A stretch of 64,000 nt of DNA, from the NCBI GenBank assembly GCA_964389675.1, contig CAYMEV010000007.1, positions 1 through 64,000 on the forward strand, written 5' to 3'. Below, one piece after another: positions 16,684 through 27,900 of the stretch. The translations under genes and the position numbers were made by a program. The stretch's first letter is position 1. Each line of letters begins with the position of its first letter. The notes beneath the pieces are model-generated. The model had not been told where the DNA came from, ran no database searches, and saw only the letters and a list, made by a program, of their open reading frames with translations. The DNA comes from CAYMEV01 sp964389675 [NCBI: uncultured Candidatus Sumerlaeota bacterium] (lineage in GTDB: Bacteria; CAYMEV01).

Positions 16684-19185
16684 TTATCCCGGCAGGTTTT
16701 CCCAGATACCGCTGTAGTATTGCCATGAGTCATCTTTGCAGCTGTAGTAGAGTGTAATTATAAGGTTTCCGAGAATATCCGACTTTTCGATAAGCTTTTT
16801 ATATTCTATGCTGAACAGATATTCAGGTGGAGGATCAGGATATGGAGTACCGCCTATCCAATTAAACACCTCTTTTTTCAGTGAGGATTTTATCCTGATT
16901 GAAAGGCGTTGAACCATCTCGCGGTCATAATCCCCGAAAAGGAAGATATGATCCTCTTTATCATTAGAGAGCAATTCTAAAGCAATGTTTTTAAGCATCA
17001 CAATATCGGGTGTTATTTCTGCCCATTCGAGGGGGTAGTTATTCAGGATTAATTTCTTATGAAGGCTGTATTTCCCCTTAAGATCAAGTTCTGCCAGAAA
17101 ACACTGAGTCTCTGTATCCGAAACACGGTATCCAGCATGCAGATAGTACAATCCCTGAGGCAGTTCTGCGCAAAGGTCAAAACCTGAGAATCTGGAATCT
17201 GTTTCAATAGGGTAAAAACAGCCGTTTTTAAATACAGTAAAAGTATACTGGCTGTCTTTTAAGATTATCGGCTGGCTGAACTCATCGAAAAAGGATACCT
17301 TGATCAGTGCCTTTTGAATTCTTCTGGATGTTTCAGATGAAAATTGTCTTTCGGAATAATCAAAATCCTGCCACCTTCCATTATAATATACCAGTATAGT
17401 GCCAGGATTTCTCGAGAATACTGCAGGGATAAAATTTTGCCTTAACAGGTAGACCAGGAGTATCTTGAACTGATTTTCAGTGATATGCTTTTTACCAATG
17501 ATTATATCCGGTGGCAGAAGGCCATCTATTGCTTTATCCGGATTAATATCATAATTATTCAGCATATATTCGGAAATCATTGAAATTGCTTGTCCTTTAT
17601 CTACATTACGCCACTGCAGCATTTCTGGCTTTAAGCGGTTTAGCGGCAATTCTTCAAAGAATACTCCCGGCTCGAGGATAATAGACATTTCTTCTTCACC
17701 ATACCCCGGCCCGGCTTTTTCAGATTCTATGTAAAAAATATGGTGGTCTGCCAGCTGCCTGGCAGTGCACTGCCATAAAAACTTTTCATCAATGAGATCC
17801 AGGTATTTAAGATAGGACTCATCAGGCTGCGATTGCTCATAAAAATGCCTGAATACTTCCTTGTTATTCCTGAATTTAGCCCAAATAACCCCTAAAATGG
17901 CAGGTCCCTCAGCAAAATCAATCTTTGAGCCCTGATATGACCCTACCAGATCATCATATTCACTTCTTATGCTGTCTGTAATACTCTTCCAGTTTTCCGG
18001 CTCAGGCTGATCATCAGATGATATACGGTTCTGAGGGTATTTTAGCTCATAGTGTCTGTCGCCTATTTTCCCAGGAAGAATAAGCTCAAAAACTGCATCC
18101 TGATAACCGGGAGGGATATCTAAAATACAGCAGTCAGAATTATTACAGGCGGTCACAATAAATGAGCCTGTCCCCAGGTCCAGGGATATCATGTTTGAAT
18201 CTTTGCTGTCTATCTTCAGGACAGGCCTTAGCATGCCCCAGTTAAATACATTTATATGAAAACTGGTATTAAATAGTGGATTGCCCTGTTTATCCAGAGC
18301 TTTCAGCTTAATATTTCTAATACCAGCCTTGCTGTCTGTATAATAATTTGCAGTAGAATTAATGAAATGGATATTTCCAGCTTTGAACAGACTGATATCT
18401 GTTATATCAGGTAAAAATCCCCTTGCAATTACTATCAGGGCTTTATCAAGGTTTGATGTGAACCATGCTTTGTTCAGGCAGTATTCTGGCTCTGCAGCTC
18501 CAAGATAATGCCATCTGCCATCGATGAATACCTCAACCCATGCATGATTGTTGTCAGTATGTGCCCATAAGGGAGTAGATGCAGGCCTGGACGGAATGCC
18601 TATGCTTCTTGCTGCAGATATGAAAAAGATCTGCATTTCCTCACACCTTCCCCTGTTGCACTTATTCAATATGGATATAGGGTCCATATCCCTGCCTGAT
18701 GTCGGCTGGAAGGTCATATGTCCTCTGCACCAAAGATTAAGCGCTATGGCTCTTTTATAGAGGCTTTCATTATTGTCTGCGAGTTCATTAATGCCCCTTT
18801 TATAAAATTCATCCCTGTAGGGGGTTATCTTTTCATCAGTTACTGTGATTTTTGCAATGTATGAGAGAAAAAATTCTGCGGAATAATTATTATCATACAT
18901 ATGCCATTGATATTTCTTTATATGTTCATAATGAGCCTCAATATGCTCCAGATCTGCAATTTCAAGCTTATAGGGCTCCTCGGATGCAATAAGGAAACTC
19001 ATCAGGATATCATTGTATTTATGCAATAGTAGCTTACAGGCATCTCTTTTGCTTTCATCGAGATTTTCTATATTATCCAGCGCCATTTTATTAAGCTGAT
19101 TAAATAAGCTGTCCTGTGAAAAGGAAATAGGGATGCAAAATATTAGAATTATAGTGAATAAAGGCAAAACAAGCTTGATTTTCAT
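16684..19185 (-). CDS. secreted transglutaminase-like cysteine protein
   Basis: 833 residues with a signal peptide (about 1-23). The transglutaminase-like core lies at about 140-245: the nucleophile Cys181 in GRCEEMQ, His214 in NNHAWVEVF, and GAAEPE where the third catalytic acid would be E232 instead of the more common Asp. The 600 residues that follow include beta-rich segments of unknown fold (for example 265-350) and no second enzyme motif I can name. Such proteins act as extracytoplasmic peptidases or cross-linking enzymes; the substrate is unknown. AAGGGGG lies six bases before the ATG. Confidence 0.82.
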   Translation of the reverse strand: MKIKLVLPLFTIILIFCIPISFSQDSLFNQLNKMALDNIENLDESKRDACKLLLHKYNDILMSFLIASEEPYKLEIADLEHIEAHYEHIKKYQWHMYDNNYSAEFFLSYIAKITVTDEKITPYRDEFYKRGINELADNNESLYKRAIALNLWCRGHMTFQPTSGRDMDPISILNKCNRGRCEEMQIFFISAARSIGIPSRPASTPLWAHTDNNHAWVEVFIDGRWHYLGAAEPEYCLNKAWFTSNLDKALIVIARGFLPDITDISLFKAGNIHFINSTANYYTDSKAGIRNIKLKALDKQGNPLFNTSFHINVFNWGMLRPVLKIDSKDSNMISLDLGTGSFIVTACNNSDCCILDIPPGYQDAVFELILPGKIGDRHYELKYPQNRISSDDQPEPENWKSITDSIRSEYDDLVGSYQGSKIDFAEGPAILGVIWAKFRNNKEVFRHFYEQSQPDESYLKYLDLIDEKFLWQCTARQLADHHIFYIESEKAGPGYGEEEMSIILEPGVFFEELPLNRLKPEMLQWRNVDKGQAISMISEYMLNNYDINPDKAIDGLLPPDIIIGKKHITENQFKILLVYLLRQNFIPAVFSRNPGTILVYYNGRWQDFDYSERQFSSETSRRIQKALIKVSFFDEFSQPIILKDSQYTFTVFKNGCFYPIETDSRFSGFDLCAELPQGLYYLHAGYRVSDTETQCFLAELDLKGKYSLHKKLILNNYPLEWAEITPDIVMLKNIALELLSNDKEDHIFLFGDYDREMVQRLSIRIKSSLKKEVFNWIGGTPYPDPPPEYLFSIEYKKLIEKSDILGNLIITLYYSCKDDSWQYYSGIWENLPG

Positions 19186-19252
19186 AACAGCCCCCTTCTG
19201 TCTAAAGCTGCAGATTATATTTCATATATTATATCAGGTAAAAATTGGCTCT

Positions 19253-20287
19253 TTATGCTTTGCCATGCGGCTCTATTATTATTTTCAGGCTGTCCGCCCC
19301 TGATGAGGCTGTTTTAAATGCCTTCTGAATATCCTCAAGAGGCATCCGGTGGGTTATCATATCATCAATACTGACATTTTTCTCCCGCAGAAGCTCCATT
19401 GCCTGGACATTATCAGCAGGTGCCGCTCCATAACTGGTTTTTATGCTTATGTCATATCTCCAGTATGGATTAAAATCAATGGGAACTGTCTCGCCTGGCT
19501 TTGGTACCGCAAATAATACGACCGTACCACCCCGCTCTACGGATGATAATCCCTGTGATACCGCAGAAACCGCGCCAGTGCAGATAATTACCCTGTCAGC
19601 AAGCCTGCCGCCATTTACACTTCTTATGCAGGATGGTATGTCTTCTGATGCATGAAATACAGCTTCTGCTCCCGATCTTTTTGCTGCATCAAGCCTGTAT
19701 TCATTAATGTCAGTGGCTATTACCCTGCCAGCGCCAAGAGCTTTTGCAAGCCGGATATTCAGTATGCCGCCTATCCCGCTCCCAAGTACAAGAACACTGT
19801 CGCCCGGTTTTATCGATGCGGCCCTCATGCACCTCACAGCTGTTCCGAATGGCTCTATAAATGTTCCCTGTTCATAACTCAGCTCATCGGGAAGGAGAAA
19901 AGTCCCTGTATCAATGCTTCTTCCGGTGATCCTGAGGTACTGCGAAAAACCTCCAGGGTAATGATTGTTTTTTGTCTGAAAGTATTCACAGGCTGTTTCA
20001 TTACCGTTAATACAATATCTGCAAATATTGCAGGGTACATGGTGTGTTGAGAAGACACGGTCCCCTGGCTTGAACTTTTTTATATTGCTGCCCGCATCTA
20101 CCACAATACCTGTAAGTTCGTGTCCCAGAACCAGCGGTGCCCTCCTGATCCTGTACCATTCCAGGATATCGCTTCCGCATATGCCGCATGCCATTACCTT
20201 TATAACGATATCATCCGGCCCTGCTTCTGGTTCAGGAAGTTCTTCAACCCTGACATCATTGTTATTATAATACATTCCGACCAGCAT
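19253..20287 (-). CDS. zinc-dependent medium-chain dehydrogenase (sorbitol/threonine dehydrogenase type)
   Basis: 344 residues of the MDR superfamily. Catalytic zinc residues are C37 (GICGSD) and H56-E57 (LGHEL). The structural zinc set is C86, C89, C92 and C100. The nucleotide-binding GSGIGG motif sits at about 169-174, followed by ATDINEYR with an acidic residue suggesting NAD preference. It likely oxidises a polyol or secondary alcohol. AAAGGGG is seven bases before the ATG. It lies 14 bases behind the aldolase gene on the same strand, so the two form an operon and probably act on one phosphorylated or sugar-derived substrate. Confidence 0.9.
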   Translation of the reverse strand: MLVGMYYNNNDVRVEELPEPEAGPDDIVIKVMACGICGSDILEWYRIRRAPLVLGHELTGIVVDAGSNIKKFKPGDRVFSTHHVPCNICRYCINGNETACEYFQTKNNHYPGGFSQYLRITGRSIDTGTFLLPDELSYEQGTFIEPFGTAVRCMRAASIKPGDSVLVLGSGIGGILNIRLAKALGAGRVIATDINEYRLDAAKRSGAEAVFHASEDIPSCIRSVNGGRLADRVIICTGAVSAVSQGLSSVERGGTVVLFAVPKPGETVPIDFNPYWRYDISIKTSYGAAPADNVQAMELLREKNVSIDDMITHRMPLEDIQKAFKTASSGADSLKIIIEPHGKA

Positions 20288-20301
20288 AAACTGCCCCTTT
20301 T

Positions 20302-21183
20302 CTAATCTTTTTTGATGAAGCTGTTATAAAGATCATAAGCCTCTTCAGCTGAATTTCCTTCATGGACTATTGCCCTGACCGCCTTTATCATTGCAACAGG
20401 GTTTTCATTCTGGAAGATATTCCTGCCCATATCGACACCGATTGCCCCTGCCCTGATTGCTTTATGGACGAAATCAAGTGCTTCTCTGGTGGGCTTTTTA
20501 GTCCCACCTGCAATAACGATAGGTGCAAGGCAGGATTCTACTATTTCTTCAAAGCCGTCACAGTAATATGTTTTTACTATATCTGCCCCATCTTCTGAAA
20601 GTACTCTGGATGCATGCTTGAGATATTTTAATGCATCTTCTCTGTCCTGTTTCGTAAGTTCACCCCCGTCTTCCCTTTCTCCCTTTACAAACCTGGTGAG
20701 AACAGGATCATTTCCTACTGCGGTTATCCCTATAGCAATAAGCCCGAACCTGTGTGCTTCGTTGGCCAGGCTTGTGAGGTTCCCTATGGTCTGAGACTGG
20801 TGAGGAAGACCTATATAGCAGGAAGCAGTGAACCCCACAGCATTGCATCTTATCATTTCCTGCACTGATACGGTTACTATTTCCTCATCAAGTTCGGCTG
20901 ACCTTCTCATGCTGTTCCCGCCTGTCGCCCTGAGTATAATGGGGGTCCTCATTCCCGGGTCCATGCTGGTCTTCAATCCCCCTATAGTGGGGCTTATTGC
21001 ATCGCAGAAAGGCAGCAGGGGGGCTATTGTGCTTCTCAGGTCCTCCAGCCCGGCAGGCGCTCCCTGGAAATACCCGTGATCTACCGCCAGAAGCACAGTC
21101 CTTCCAGATTCCGGGTTGACTATCTGGGCGATTCTGTTAGTAAGTCCATTCCATTCAATCTGGTAGTCGAAAATTTTTCTCAT
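20302..21183 (-). CDS. class I aldolase of the DeoC/FbaB/LsrF family
   Basis: 293 residues when started at the ATG at 21183. That codon has GGAGG six bases upstream, whereas the open frame's earlier TTG at 21189 directly abuts GGAGG and cannot use it. The Schiff-base lysine is K204 in DIVKTYYC. The phosphate-binding end IVIAGGTKKPTREAL and GAIGVDMGRNIFQNENPVAM are very close to LsrF (3-hydroxy-5-phosphonooxypentane-2,4-dione thiolase) and to archaeal aldolases of similar fold. There are no lsrK/lsrR/lsrG genes here, so an autoinducer-2 role is not supported by context. The zinc dehydrogenase follows in the operon. Confidence 0.85.
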   Translation of the reverse strand: MRKIFDYQIEWNGLTNRIAQIVNPESGRTVLLAVDHGYFQGAPAGLEDLRSTIAPLLPFCDAISPTIGGLKTSMDPGMRTPIILRATGGNSMRRSAELDEEIVTVSVQEMIRCNAVGFTASCYIGLPHQSQTIGNLTSLANEAHRFGLIAIGITAVGNDPVLTRFVKGEREDGGELTKQDREDALKYLKHASRVLSEDGADIVKTYYCDGFEEIVESCLAPIVIAGGTKKPTREALDFVHKAIRAGAIGVDMGRNIFQNENPVAMIKAVRAIVHEGNSAEEAYDLYNSFIKKD

Positions 21184-21560
21184 ATACAACCTCCATGATT
21201 TAATAATCAGATAGATTGTTGCATTATATACACTATGACGCTGTTTTAAAGAAAATAAAGAAAACTGTGATGTATACGCATGTGTATAGGGGTTCTCCTA
21301 AATATGCCAGGATCAGTACTGTTTTAAAACAGCTCCGGTTTATGTTTATTTTTGTTAATGCCATATTTAATCTTACAGCAGTGAGATCAATGAAAAGCGC
21401 ATTTATAAAAGATTATTCCTTCATATAAATAAAGGTTAGCTTAAACAACGATTCTAAATATCAAATAAAAAAATTATTTGTAAACCGGCTTAAAAAATAT
21501 ATATTGGAAAGAACAGGATACAAAAACTCCGCCTTATGACGGATTTCATAGGTTAGTAAT
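21184..21560. other. divergent intergenic region between aldolase operon and histidine kinase
   Basis: About 375 bases with no convincing gene; the 70-codon frame at 21216-21428 lacks a ribosome site. On the minus strand a TATAAT (21223-21228) with a weak TTTAAA -35 (21245-21250, 16-base spacer) could serve the aldolase operon. A perfect 14-bp palindrome CTGTTTTAAAACAG lies at 21319-21332 and a related CTGTTTTAAAG at 21241. They could be operator half-sites, but nothing else supports this. Confidence 0.4.
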
Positions 21561-23490
21561 ATGTCCGCATCTGATAATACTAAAAAGGATTATCTGGAAT
21601 TTGCACAGATCTTTGAGCATTTTATGGAGAACAGCCCCATATATGTATTCATAAAGGATGAAGAGATAAGATCGCTTTACCTCAGCCGGAACTATGAGAA
21701 AATGCTTGGAAAACCTCTGGAAGAATTGCTTGGAAAGACAATGGATGAGCTGTTTCCTTCAGCGCTGGCAAAGAGAATGATTGCTGATGACATGCGTATC
21801 CTTAATGAAGGGGAAAATAGTTACTGTTGAAGAAGACTTGAATGGGAGGTTTTACAGGACGACAAAATTCCCGATAAAGAGAGATGGAAAGCCTGTCTAT
21901 CTCGCTGGATATACAATAGATATAACGGAACAGAAAAACGCGGAAAGAAGCCTTATAGAGAGCGAAAAAAGGCACCGGATTATTGCCGAGATGGGATCAG
22001 AGTATCTTTTCAGGCTCAGCGTCAAAGAGGACGGAAATGTTATAATGGACTATGTATCAGACAACTACACTGCAGTGACTGGTAGAACAAGGGAAAAAGC
22101 CGAAACTGTAGAATCATGGAATGATATTATTCATCCGGATGATATACAAAAGCTTCTGGCCCTGCTTGATGAACTGCTTAAGAAACCCGGATCAGCCAAT
22201 TTTGAATGCCGCTCATTTTTGCCCAATGGTTCTGAAAGAATGCTTAATGTTGTAGCAAAATCGGAATGGGATCCTGAAAGCAGAAGAGTTACTGAAATAA
22301 TTGGCGGAGTTCAGGATATCACAGAGCGCAAAAAATATGAAAATGTACTGAGAAACATGCAGAAGCTTGAATCGATCGGGGTTCTCGCAGGGGGTATAGC
22401 ACATGATTTTAACAATCTGATGGGCGGGATCTACGGGAATATTGATATGGCCTGCAGGCTAAACAAGAATGAAGGCATATCTGTATACCTTGAAAATGCT
22501 ATGAGGACCCTGGATAGGACAAGGAGCCTGACCCAGCAGCTTCTGACCTTTGCAAAGGGAGGGGTGCCTGTAATGAAACCCGGGCTGCTTTTCCCATACC
22601 TTGAGGAGACAGTTCATTTTGCTCTCAGCGGTTCAAATTGCCTGGCCAGATTTGATATTGACCAGGACCTGTGGCCATCAAGGTTTGATAGAAATCAGAT
22701 AGGACAGGTTTTTGACAATATCATTATCAATGCCCAGCAGGCTATGCCTTTTGGGGGTGATATGCATGTTTCTGCCAGGAATATTGTGCTTGAGCATGAT
22801 GAACATCCATTTTTGATGAAGGGGGATTATGTAAAAATTTCTGTAAGGGACAGCGGGATCGGTATGACAAAAGATGTTGTTGCGAGGATATTTGATCCGT
22901 TTTTTACTACCAAGAAAAAGGGGCATGGTCTTGGACTTGCAATATGCTCCTCAATCATCAAAAAGCATGGCGGATATATAGATGCTGATTCAGCACCCGG
23001 CAGAGGCAGTGTATTTACTGTTTACCTTCCAGCATGTACGGATGGTATCCCATCCTCAGAGGATAAACCGGATAAAAGCCACTGCGGAAGCGGAAGAATA
23101 CTGGTAATGGATGATGAGGAAGTCATGAGGGAAACTATAAGAGTTATGGTTGAATCTTTTGGATACTCCGTGATATCTTCGGATAATGGACAGGAAGCTT
23201 TAGGGCTCTTTTTGTCAGAAACTGAAGAAGGGCGCGGCTTTGCCGGAATTATACTGGATCTTACGGTTCCCGGAGGCATGGGCGGTAAGGAAGCGGTAAG
23301 GGAGATCAGGAAAGTGGATGGCGAGATCCCTGTCTTTGTCGCAAGTGGATATTCTGATGACCCGGTGGTGAAAGAGCCTTTGGAATTTGGGTTCACTGCA
23401 AGTATATGCAAGCCTTTCATCATTAAGGAGCTTGCAGGAATATTTGAAAAATATATAAAAAAGGGTTCTAAACCTGAAAAGCAGGTTTAA
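21561..23490 (+). CDS. hybrid PAS-PAS histidine kinase with C-terminal receiver; frameshifted
   Basis: Two overlapping frames (21561-21830 and 21781-23490) encode one protein. The first PAS domain runs from frame 1 into frame 2 across GGGGAAAA at 21810-21817, and dropping one G restores 642 residues. Domains in the restored protein: PAS about 10-125, PAS about 135-255, HisKA with His281 in AGGIAHDFNN, HATPase with GIGM, FDPFFTTKKKGHGLGL, and a receiver with D517-D518, phosphoacceptor D566 and K617. There is no transmembrane segment, so it is a cytoplasmic sensor. No partner regulator is adjacent. The shift may be a homopolymer sequencing error, a real inactivation or slippage; both halves retain good codon use and motifs. 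Confidence 0.85.
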
Positions 23491-23755
23491 TAGATACAGA
23501 CTCAAAAATAGGCCTTGTTTTTCAGAAAGCATATTATGTCAATGAGCTGGTTTTCTTCCTGAAGGGATAACAAATCAATCCATATTTCAGTATGTGCAGG
23601 AGGATAGTGAGAGCGGAGCTTCATCCGCATTAATGTAATTGAAACAAATCATTTGAAAAAACAGTATAAGGGGAAGAATTTTATTTATGAAAATAATTAT
23701 ACCTGTAATAAATTAAGGGGAGATTTCTTTTAAAGAATTCCTGAGGAGTCCATAA

Positions 23756-24955
23756 ATGAAGAAAAGAATAATCATAATAGCGGGTTTATTTGTCGTTATT
23801 CTGGTTTTATGGCAGGTAATCCGGAAAGCAACAATGGATCAGGGGGGGCCAGGAAACGGGGGGCATGTTGCGATAGCTGTTGAAACGGGCCCTGTGCTGA
23901 GGGGAGATATAAGCAATCTAAAGCTTTTTACAGGATCCCTCCAGGCAAGGTCAGAGTTCATCGTCGCTCCCAAGGTCTCAGGAAGGCTGGAAAAGCTTTA
24001 TGTAAACATGGGAGATGCTGTCAGGAGAGGGCAGATGATAGCAAAGCTTGACAGCCAGGAATATGAACAGAATGTTGAGCAGGCAAGGGCTGAGCTCAAA
24101 GTTGCCGAGGCAAACCTGGCTGAAAGCATGAGCGCCCTGGATGTGGCAGAAAGGGAGCTTGAAAGGATAAGGGTCCTTCGCGATAAGAAGATAGCTTCGG
24201 AATCAGAGATGGATGAGGCTAATGCCAGCTACCAGGCAAGGTATGCTGAATACAGGGTAGCCATGGCGCAGGTCGAACAGAGAGAGGCAGCCTTAAGAGC
24301 AGCAGAGGTAAGGCTTTCCTTTACGCAAATTACTGCATCATGGGAAAATGGAAGCAATACAAGGGTCATCGGAAAGAAGTTCCTGGATGAAGGCACAATG
24401 CTCAGGGCCAATGATTCAATAGTTACAATACTTGATATCGATAATCTGATAGCTGTAATAAATATCACAGAAAAGGATTATACAATGATTAAGGTCGGTC
24501 AGCAGGTTATTATCACATCAGATGCCTACCCCGGCAAAGATTTCAAAGGGAAGATTGTGCGCATGTCCCCTGCATTAAGCCGGACATCCCGTACTGCAAG
24601 TGTGGAGATTGAGGTCCCTAATCATGACCGCATACTGAAACCTGGCATGTTCATTAGAGCTGAGGTTGAGCTTGAAAAGCACCAAAATGCATTACTTGTC
24701 CCTTATGCAGCAATTATTAAAAGAGATGCATTGCAGGGAGTATTCCTTATTGATAAAGACGGGGAAAAAGCAGATTTTATTGCTGTTGAGACAGGGATTG
24801 TCACCTCAGACCATGCTGAGATAATAAAGCCTGAAATTGAAGGTTATGTTGTTACACTGGGGCACCATCTTCTTGATGATGGTTCAGAGGTGATTATTCA
24901 GGATAATGCAGAACAGGAAGAAATCTCCTTAAGGAGAAAGGACGCCATTAAGTGA
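23756..24955 (+). CDS. RND efflux membrane fusion protein (system 1)
   Basis: 399 residues: an N-terminal membrane anchor (about 5-23), then the HlyD/AcrA layout of beta-barrel and lipoyl halves (about 65-100), an alpha-helical hairpin rich in E, A and R (about 100-185) and C-terminal beta domains. It is not a lipoprotein (no lipobox Cys). It bridges the inner-membrane RND pump and the TolC channel. GAGGAG lies about seven bases before the ATG. The stop overlaps the GTG start of the permease. Confidence 0.92.
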   Translation: MKKRIIIIAGLFVVILVLWQVIRKATMDQGGPGNGGHVAIAVETGPVLRGDISNLKLFTGSLQARSEFIVAPKVSGRLEKLYVNMGDAVRRGQMIAKLDSQEYEQNVEQARAELKVAEANLAESMSALDVAERELERIRVLRDKKIASESEMDEANASYQARYAEYRVAMAQVEQREAALRAAEVRLSFTQITASWENGSNTRVIGKKFLDEGTMLRANDSIVTILDIDNLIAVINITEKDYTMIKVGQQVIITSDAYPGKDFKGKIVRMSPALSRTSRTASVEIEVPNHDRILKPGMFIRAEVELEKHQNALLVPYAAIIKRDALQGVFLIDKDGEKADFIAVETGIVTSDHAEIIKPEIEGYVVTLGHHLLDDGSEVIIQDNAEQEEISLRRKDAIK

Positions 24956-27900
24956 AGGTCTCAAGGTTTTCAGTAAACCGCCCCAGGCTTACCATGATGG
25001 TTTGCCTGATTATTTTTATAATTGGGGGTATGGCTTTCAGAAGGCTTCCAATTGACCTGATGCCTGATATCACCTACCCCACTCTCAGCGTCTATGCCAA
25101 TTATGAGAATGCAAGCCCCGAGGAGATCGAGGAGCTCGTAACCCGTCCTATTGAAGAAGCAATGAGTGCAGTTCCTGGTGTTGAGGAGGTAACGTCTGAT
25201 TCAGAGGAGGGCAGCAGCAGTGTAAGAGTCTCTTTCTCATGGGGAACAGACCTCGATGCTGCTGCGAGTGATGTGCGTGACAGGCTTGACAGGGTGATAA
25301 GGTCATTGCCTGAGGATATGGATCGGCCTATGCTGAGAAAATTTGACCCATCCAGTATGCCGATAATGATTATGGGGGCTTCTAGCAATCTTGACTCTAT
25401 TCAGATAAGGCGAATTATAGATGATCAGGTCAAGTACAGGATAGAGCGTGTTCCCGGTGTGGCTGCACTCGATGTCTGGGGTGGCCTTGAAAGGGAGATA
25501 CATGTCAATCTGGATGTTGACAAGGTAAAAGCAAGAGGGATACCGCTTGATCAGGTTTTAGGCTCAATAAGCGCTGCAAAGGTTACATTACCGGCCGGAA
25601 ATGTAGAACACGGAAACTATCAGATCATAGTACGCACACCGGGTGAATATACTGATTTAACACAGATCAGAGAAACCGTAGTCGCAGAAAAGGATGGTGT
25701 GTTTGTCCAGCTGAAGGATATTGCAGATATTGAGGATACACATCAGAAAATTACACGTATAGTAAGGGTTAATGGCAAGCCCGGAATACAGCTCTCTATT
25801 ACTAAGCAATCAGGCAAAAATACTGTTGAAGTTGCTGAAAGGGTCCTTCAGGAGGTAAAAAATATCAACAGGGATATTCCCCAGATAAGGCTTATACCTA
25901 TTATTGACTCGTCAGATTATATTAAGAGGTCCATATCCTCTGTAAGTTCTTCAGCTATTTACGGCGGGATTTTTGCAGTATTTGTCCTTCTCTTTTTTCT
26001 GAGGAATATAAGAAGCACAGCAATAGTAGCTGTTGCTATCCCCCTTTCCGTTGTGGCTACTTTCGTCCTGATTTATTTTTACGGATTTACTATCAATATT
26101 ATGACATTAGGCGGGCTTGCCCTTGGAATTGGCATGCTTGTGGATAATTCCATCGTAGTCCTTGAGAATATATACCGTCTTCAGGAAAGCGGCCTTAAAT
26201 CAAAACAGGCTGCAATTCAAGGGAGTGAAGAGGTTGCAAGTGCTGTTATTGCAAGTACTCTTACAACTGTAGCAATCTTTCTGCCGCTTATTTTTGTTGA
26301 AGGCATGTCAGGTGTCATGTTCAAACAGCTTGCAATAGTGGTGAGTTTCGCTCTGCTGTGTTCCCTGTTAGTATCGCTTGCTGTAATACCAATGCTGGCT
26401 TCAAAGTATCTGAGGCATGTCGGTATCGAGCATTTTAAAAAGGATACTATCTTTAAGAAATTATTCAGAACCAGCAGCAGGATGCTGGCAGGTCTTGAAA
26501 ATTTGTACAGGAACATACTGCAATATGCACTTGTACATCGTGCAAGGGTGCTTATCGGAGCTGCATTTATTCTTATCCTGAGCCTTCTGATGATATCTTT
26601 TATAGGGGTAGAGCTTATGCCACAGGGTGATGAGGGTGAGGTCAGGGTATACGGTGATCTGGAGGTTGGTACGAGGCTTTCATTAACTGATGAAAAATTC
26701 AAATATATAGATAAGGTTGTTACTGGTGAAGTGCCTGAGATCAAAAGCATGGTAACGAGTATTGGCGGATGGTCTGAGACCCATGAGGGAAGCATACGCA
26801 TATCGCTTGTCCCTCAATCGGAAAGGAGCCGTTCCAGTGAGGAGATAGCCCAGGAGCTGCGTAAAAGGCTTTCAGGGATTCCCGGAATGAGCATAAGGAC
26901 ACGCGCAGGTACCGGCATGTTTACAAGGATGCTTGCCGGACGTGGGGGAGGAAGTGAAAGGATAGAGATAGAGATAAGGGGATTTGACCTGAATATAGCT
27001 GATAATCTTGCAAAACAGATAGAGGATGCTGTGAAGGAAGTCGAGGGGATCACTGATACCCGTATAAGCCGTGAAACCGGCAAACCAGAATACCTTGTTA
27101 ATGTAAACAGGGAAAGAGCTGCTGATATGAAGCTTACCGTCGCATCAATTGCCCGCATGCTTCAGACTTCCATCGGGGGAAGTACTGCAGGTTATTACAG
27201 GGAGGATGGTAATGAATACAGGATCCTTGTCAGGCTTAAGGATGCAGAGAACCTCGAATTGAATGATATACTCAACCTTACCATATTGAACTCAGACGGA
27301 GAGCCGGTCATACTTAAAAATGTAGTTGATGTTGCAATGCATAGCGGCCCTGTTGAGATTGAACGAAGGGATCAGGAAAGGGTTGTAACGGTGACTGCAA
27401 ACTATGCTGAAAGGGATATGGGCTCAATCCTGGGTGATATTAAGGACCGTCTGCAGGAAATTCCTGTACCCAGAGGGTTTGACATAGGATTTACAGGAGA
27501 ATATGAACAGCAGCAGGAAACCTTCGGTGAGCTTGCTGTAGTCATGGTACTTGCGCTGTTAATAGTCTATATGGTAATGGTCTCACTATATGAGTCATTC
27601 CGGGATCCTTTCGTGGTAATGTTCTCCATTCCTCCCGCAGCTATTGGAGTTGTCTGGATGCTTTTTATTACAGGGACGACATTCAATATGCAGTCCATTA
27701 TCGGCTGTATTATGCTGGCAGGGATTGTCGTCAATAATGCCATTGTACTTGTTGACCATATAAACCTGCTCCGTGTACGAGATAAAATGCCCCTGAAAGA
27801 TGCAATAGAGGAAGCTGGCAGAAGAAGGCTGCGCCCGATACTTATGACGGCCTTTACAACCATACTTGCTCTCACTCCGATGGCTACAGGCTTTGGAGAA

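Noticed and set aside
21319-21332. 14-bp palindrome as a regulator operator
   Set aside because: A single palindrome in AT-rich DNA with no adjacent regulator; kept only as a note in the intergenic entry.
21216-21428. 70-codon plus-strand frame upstream of the hybrid kinase
   Set aside because: No ribosome site, unlike composition, and it overlaps the likely aldolase promoter.
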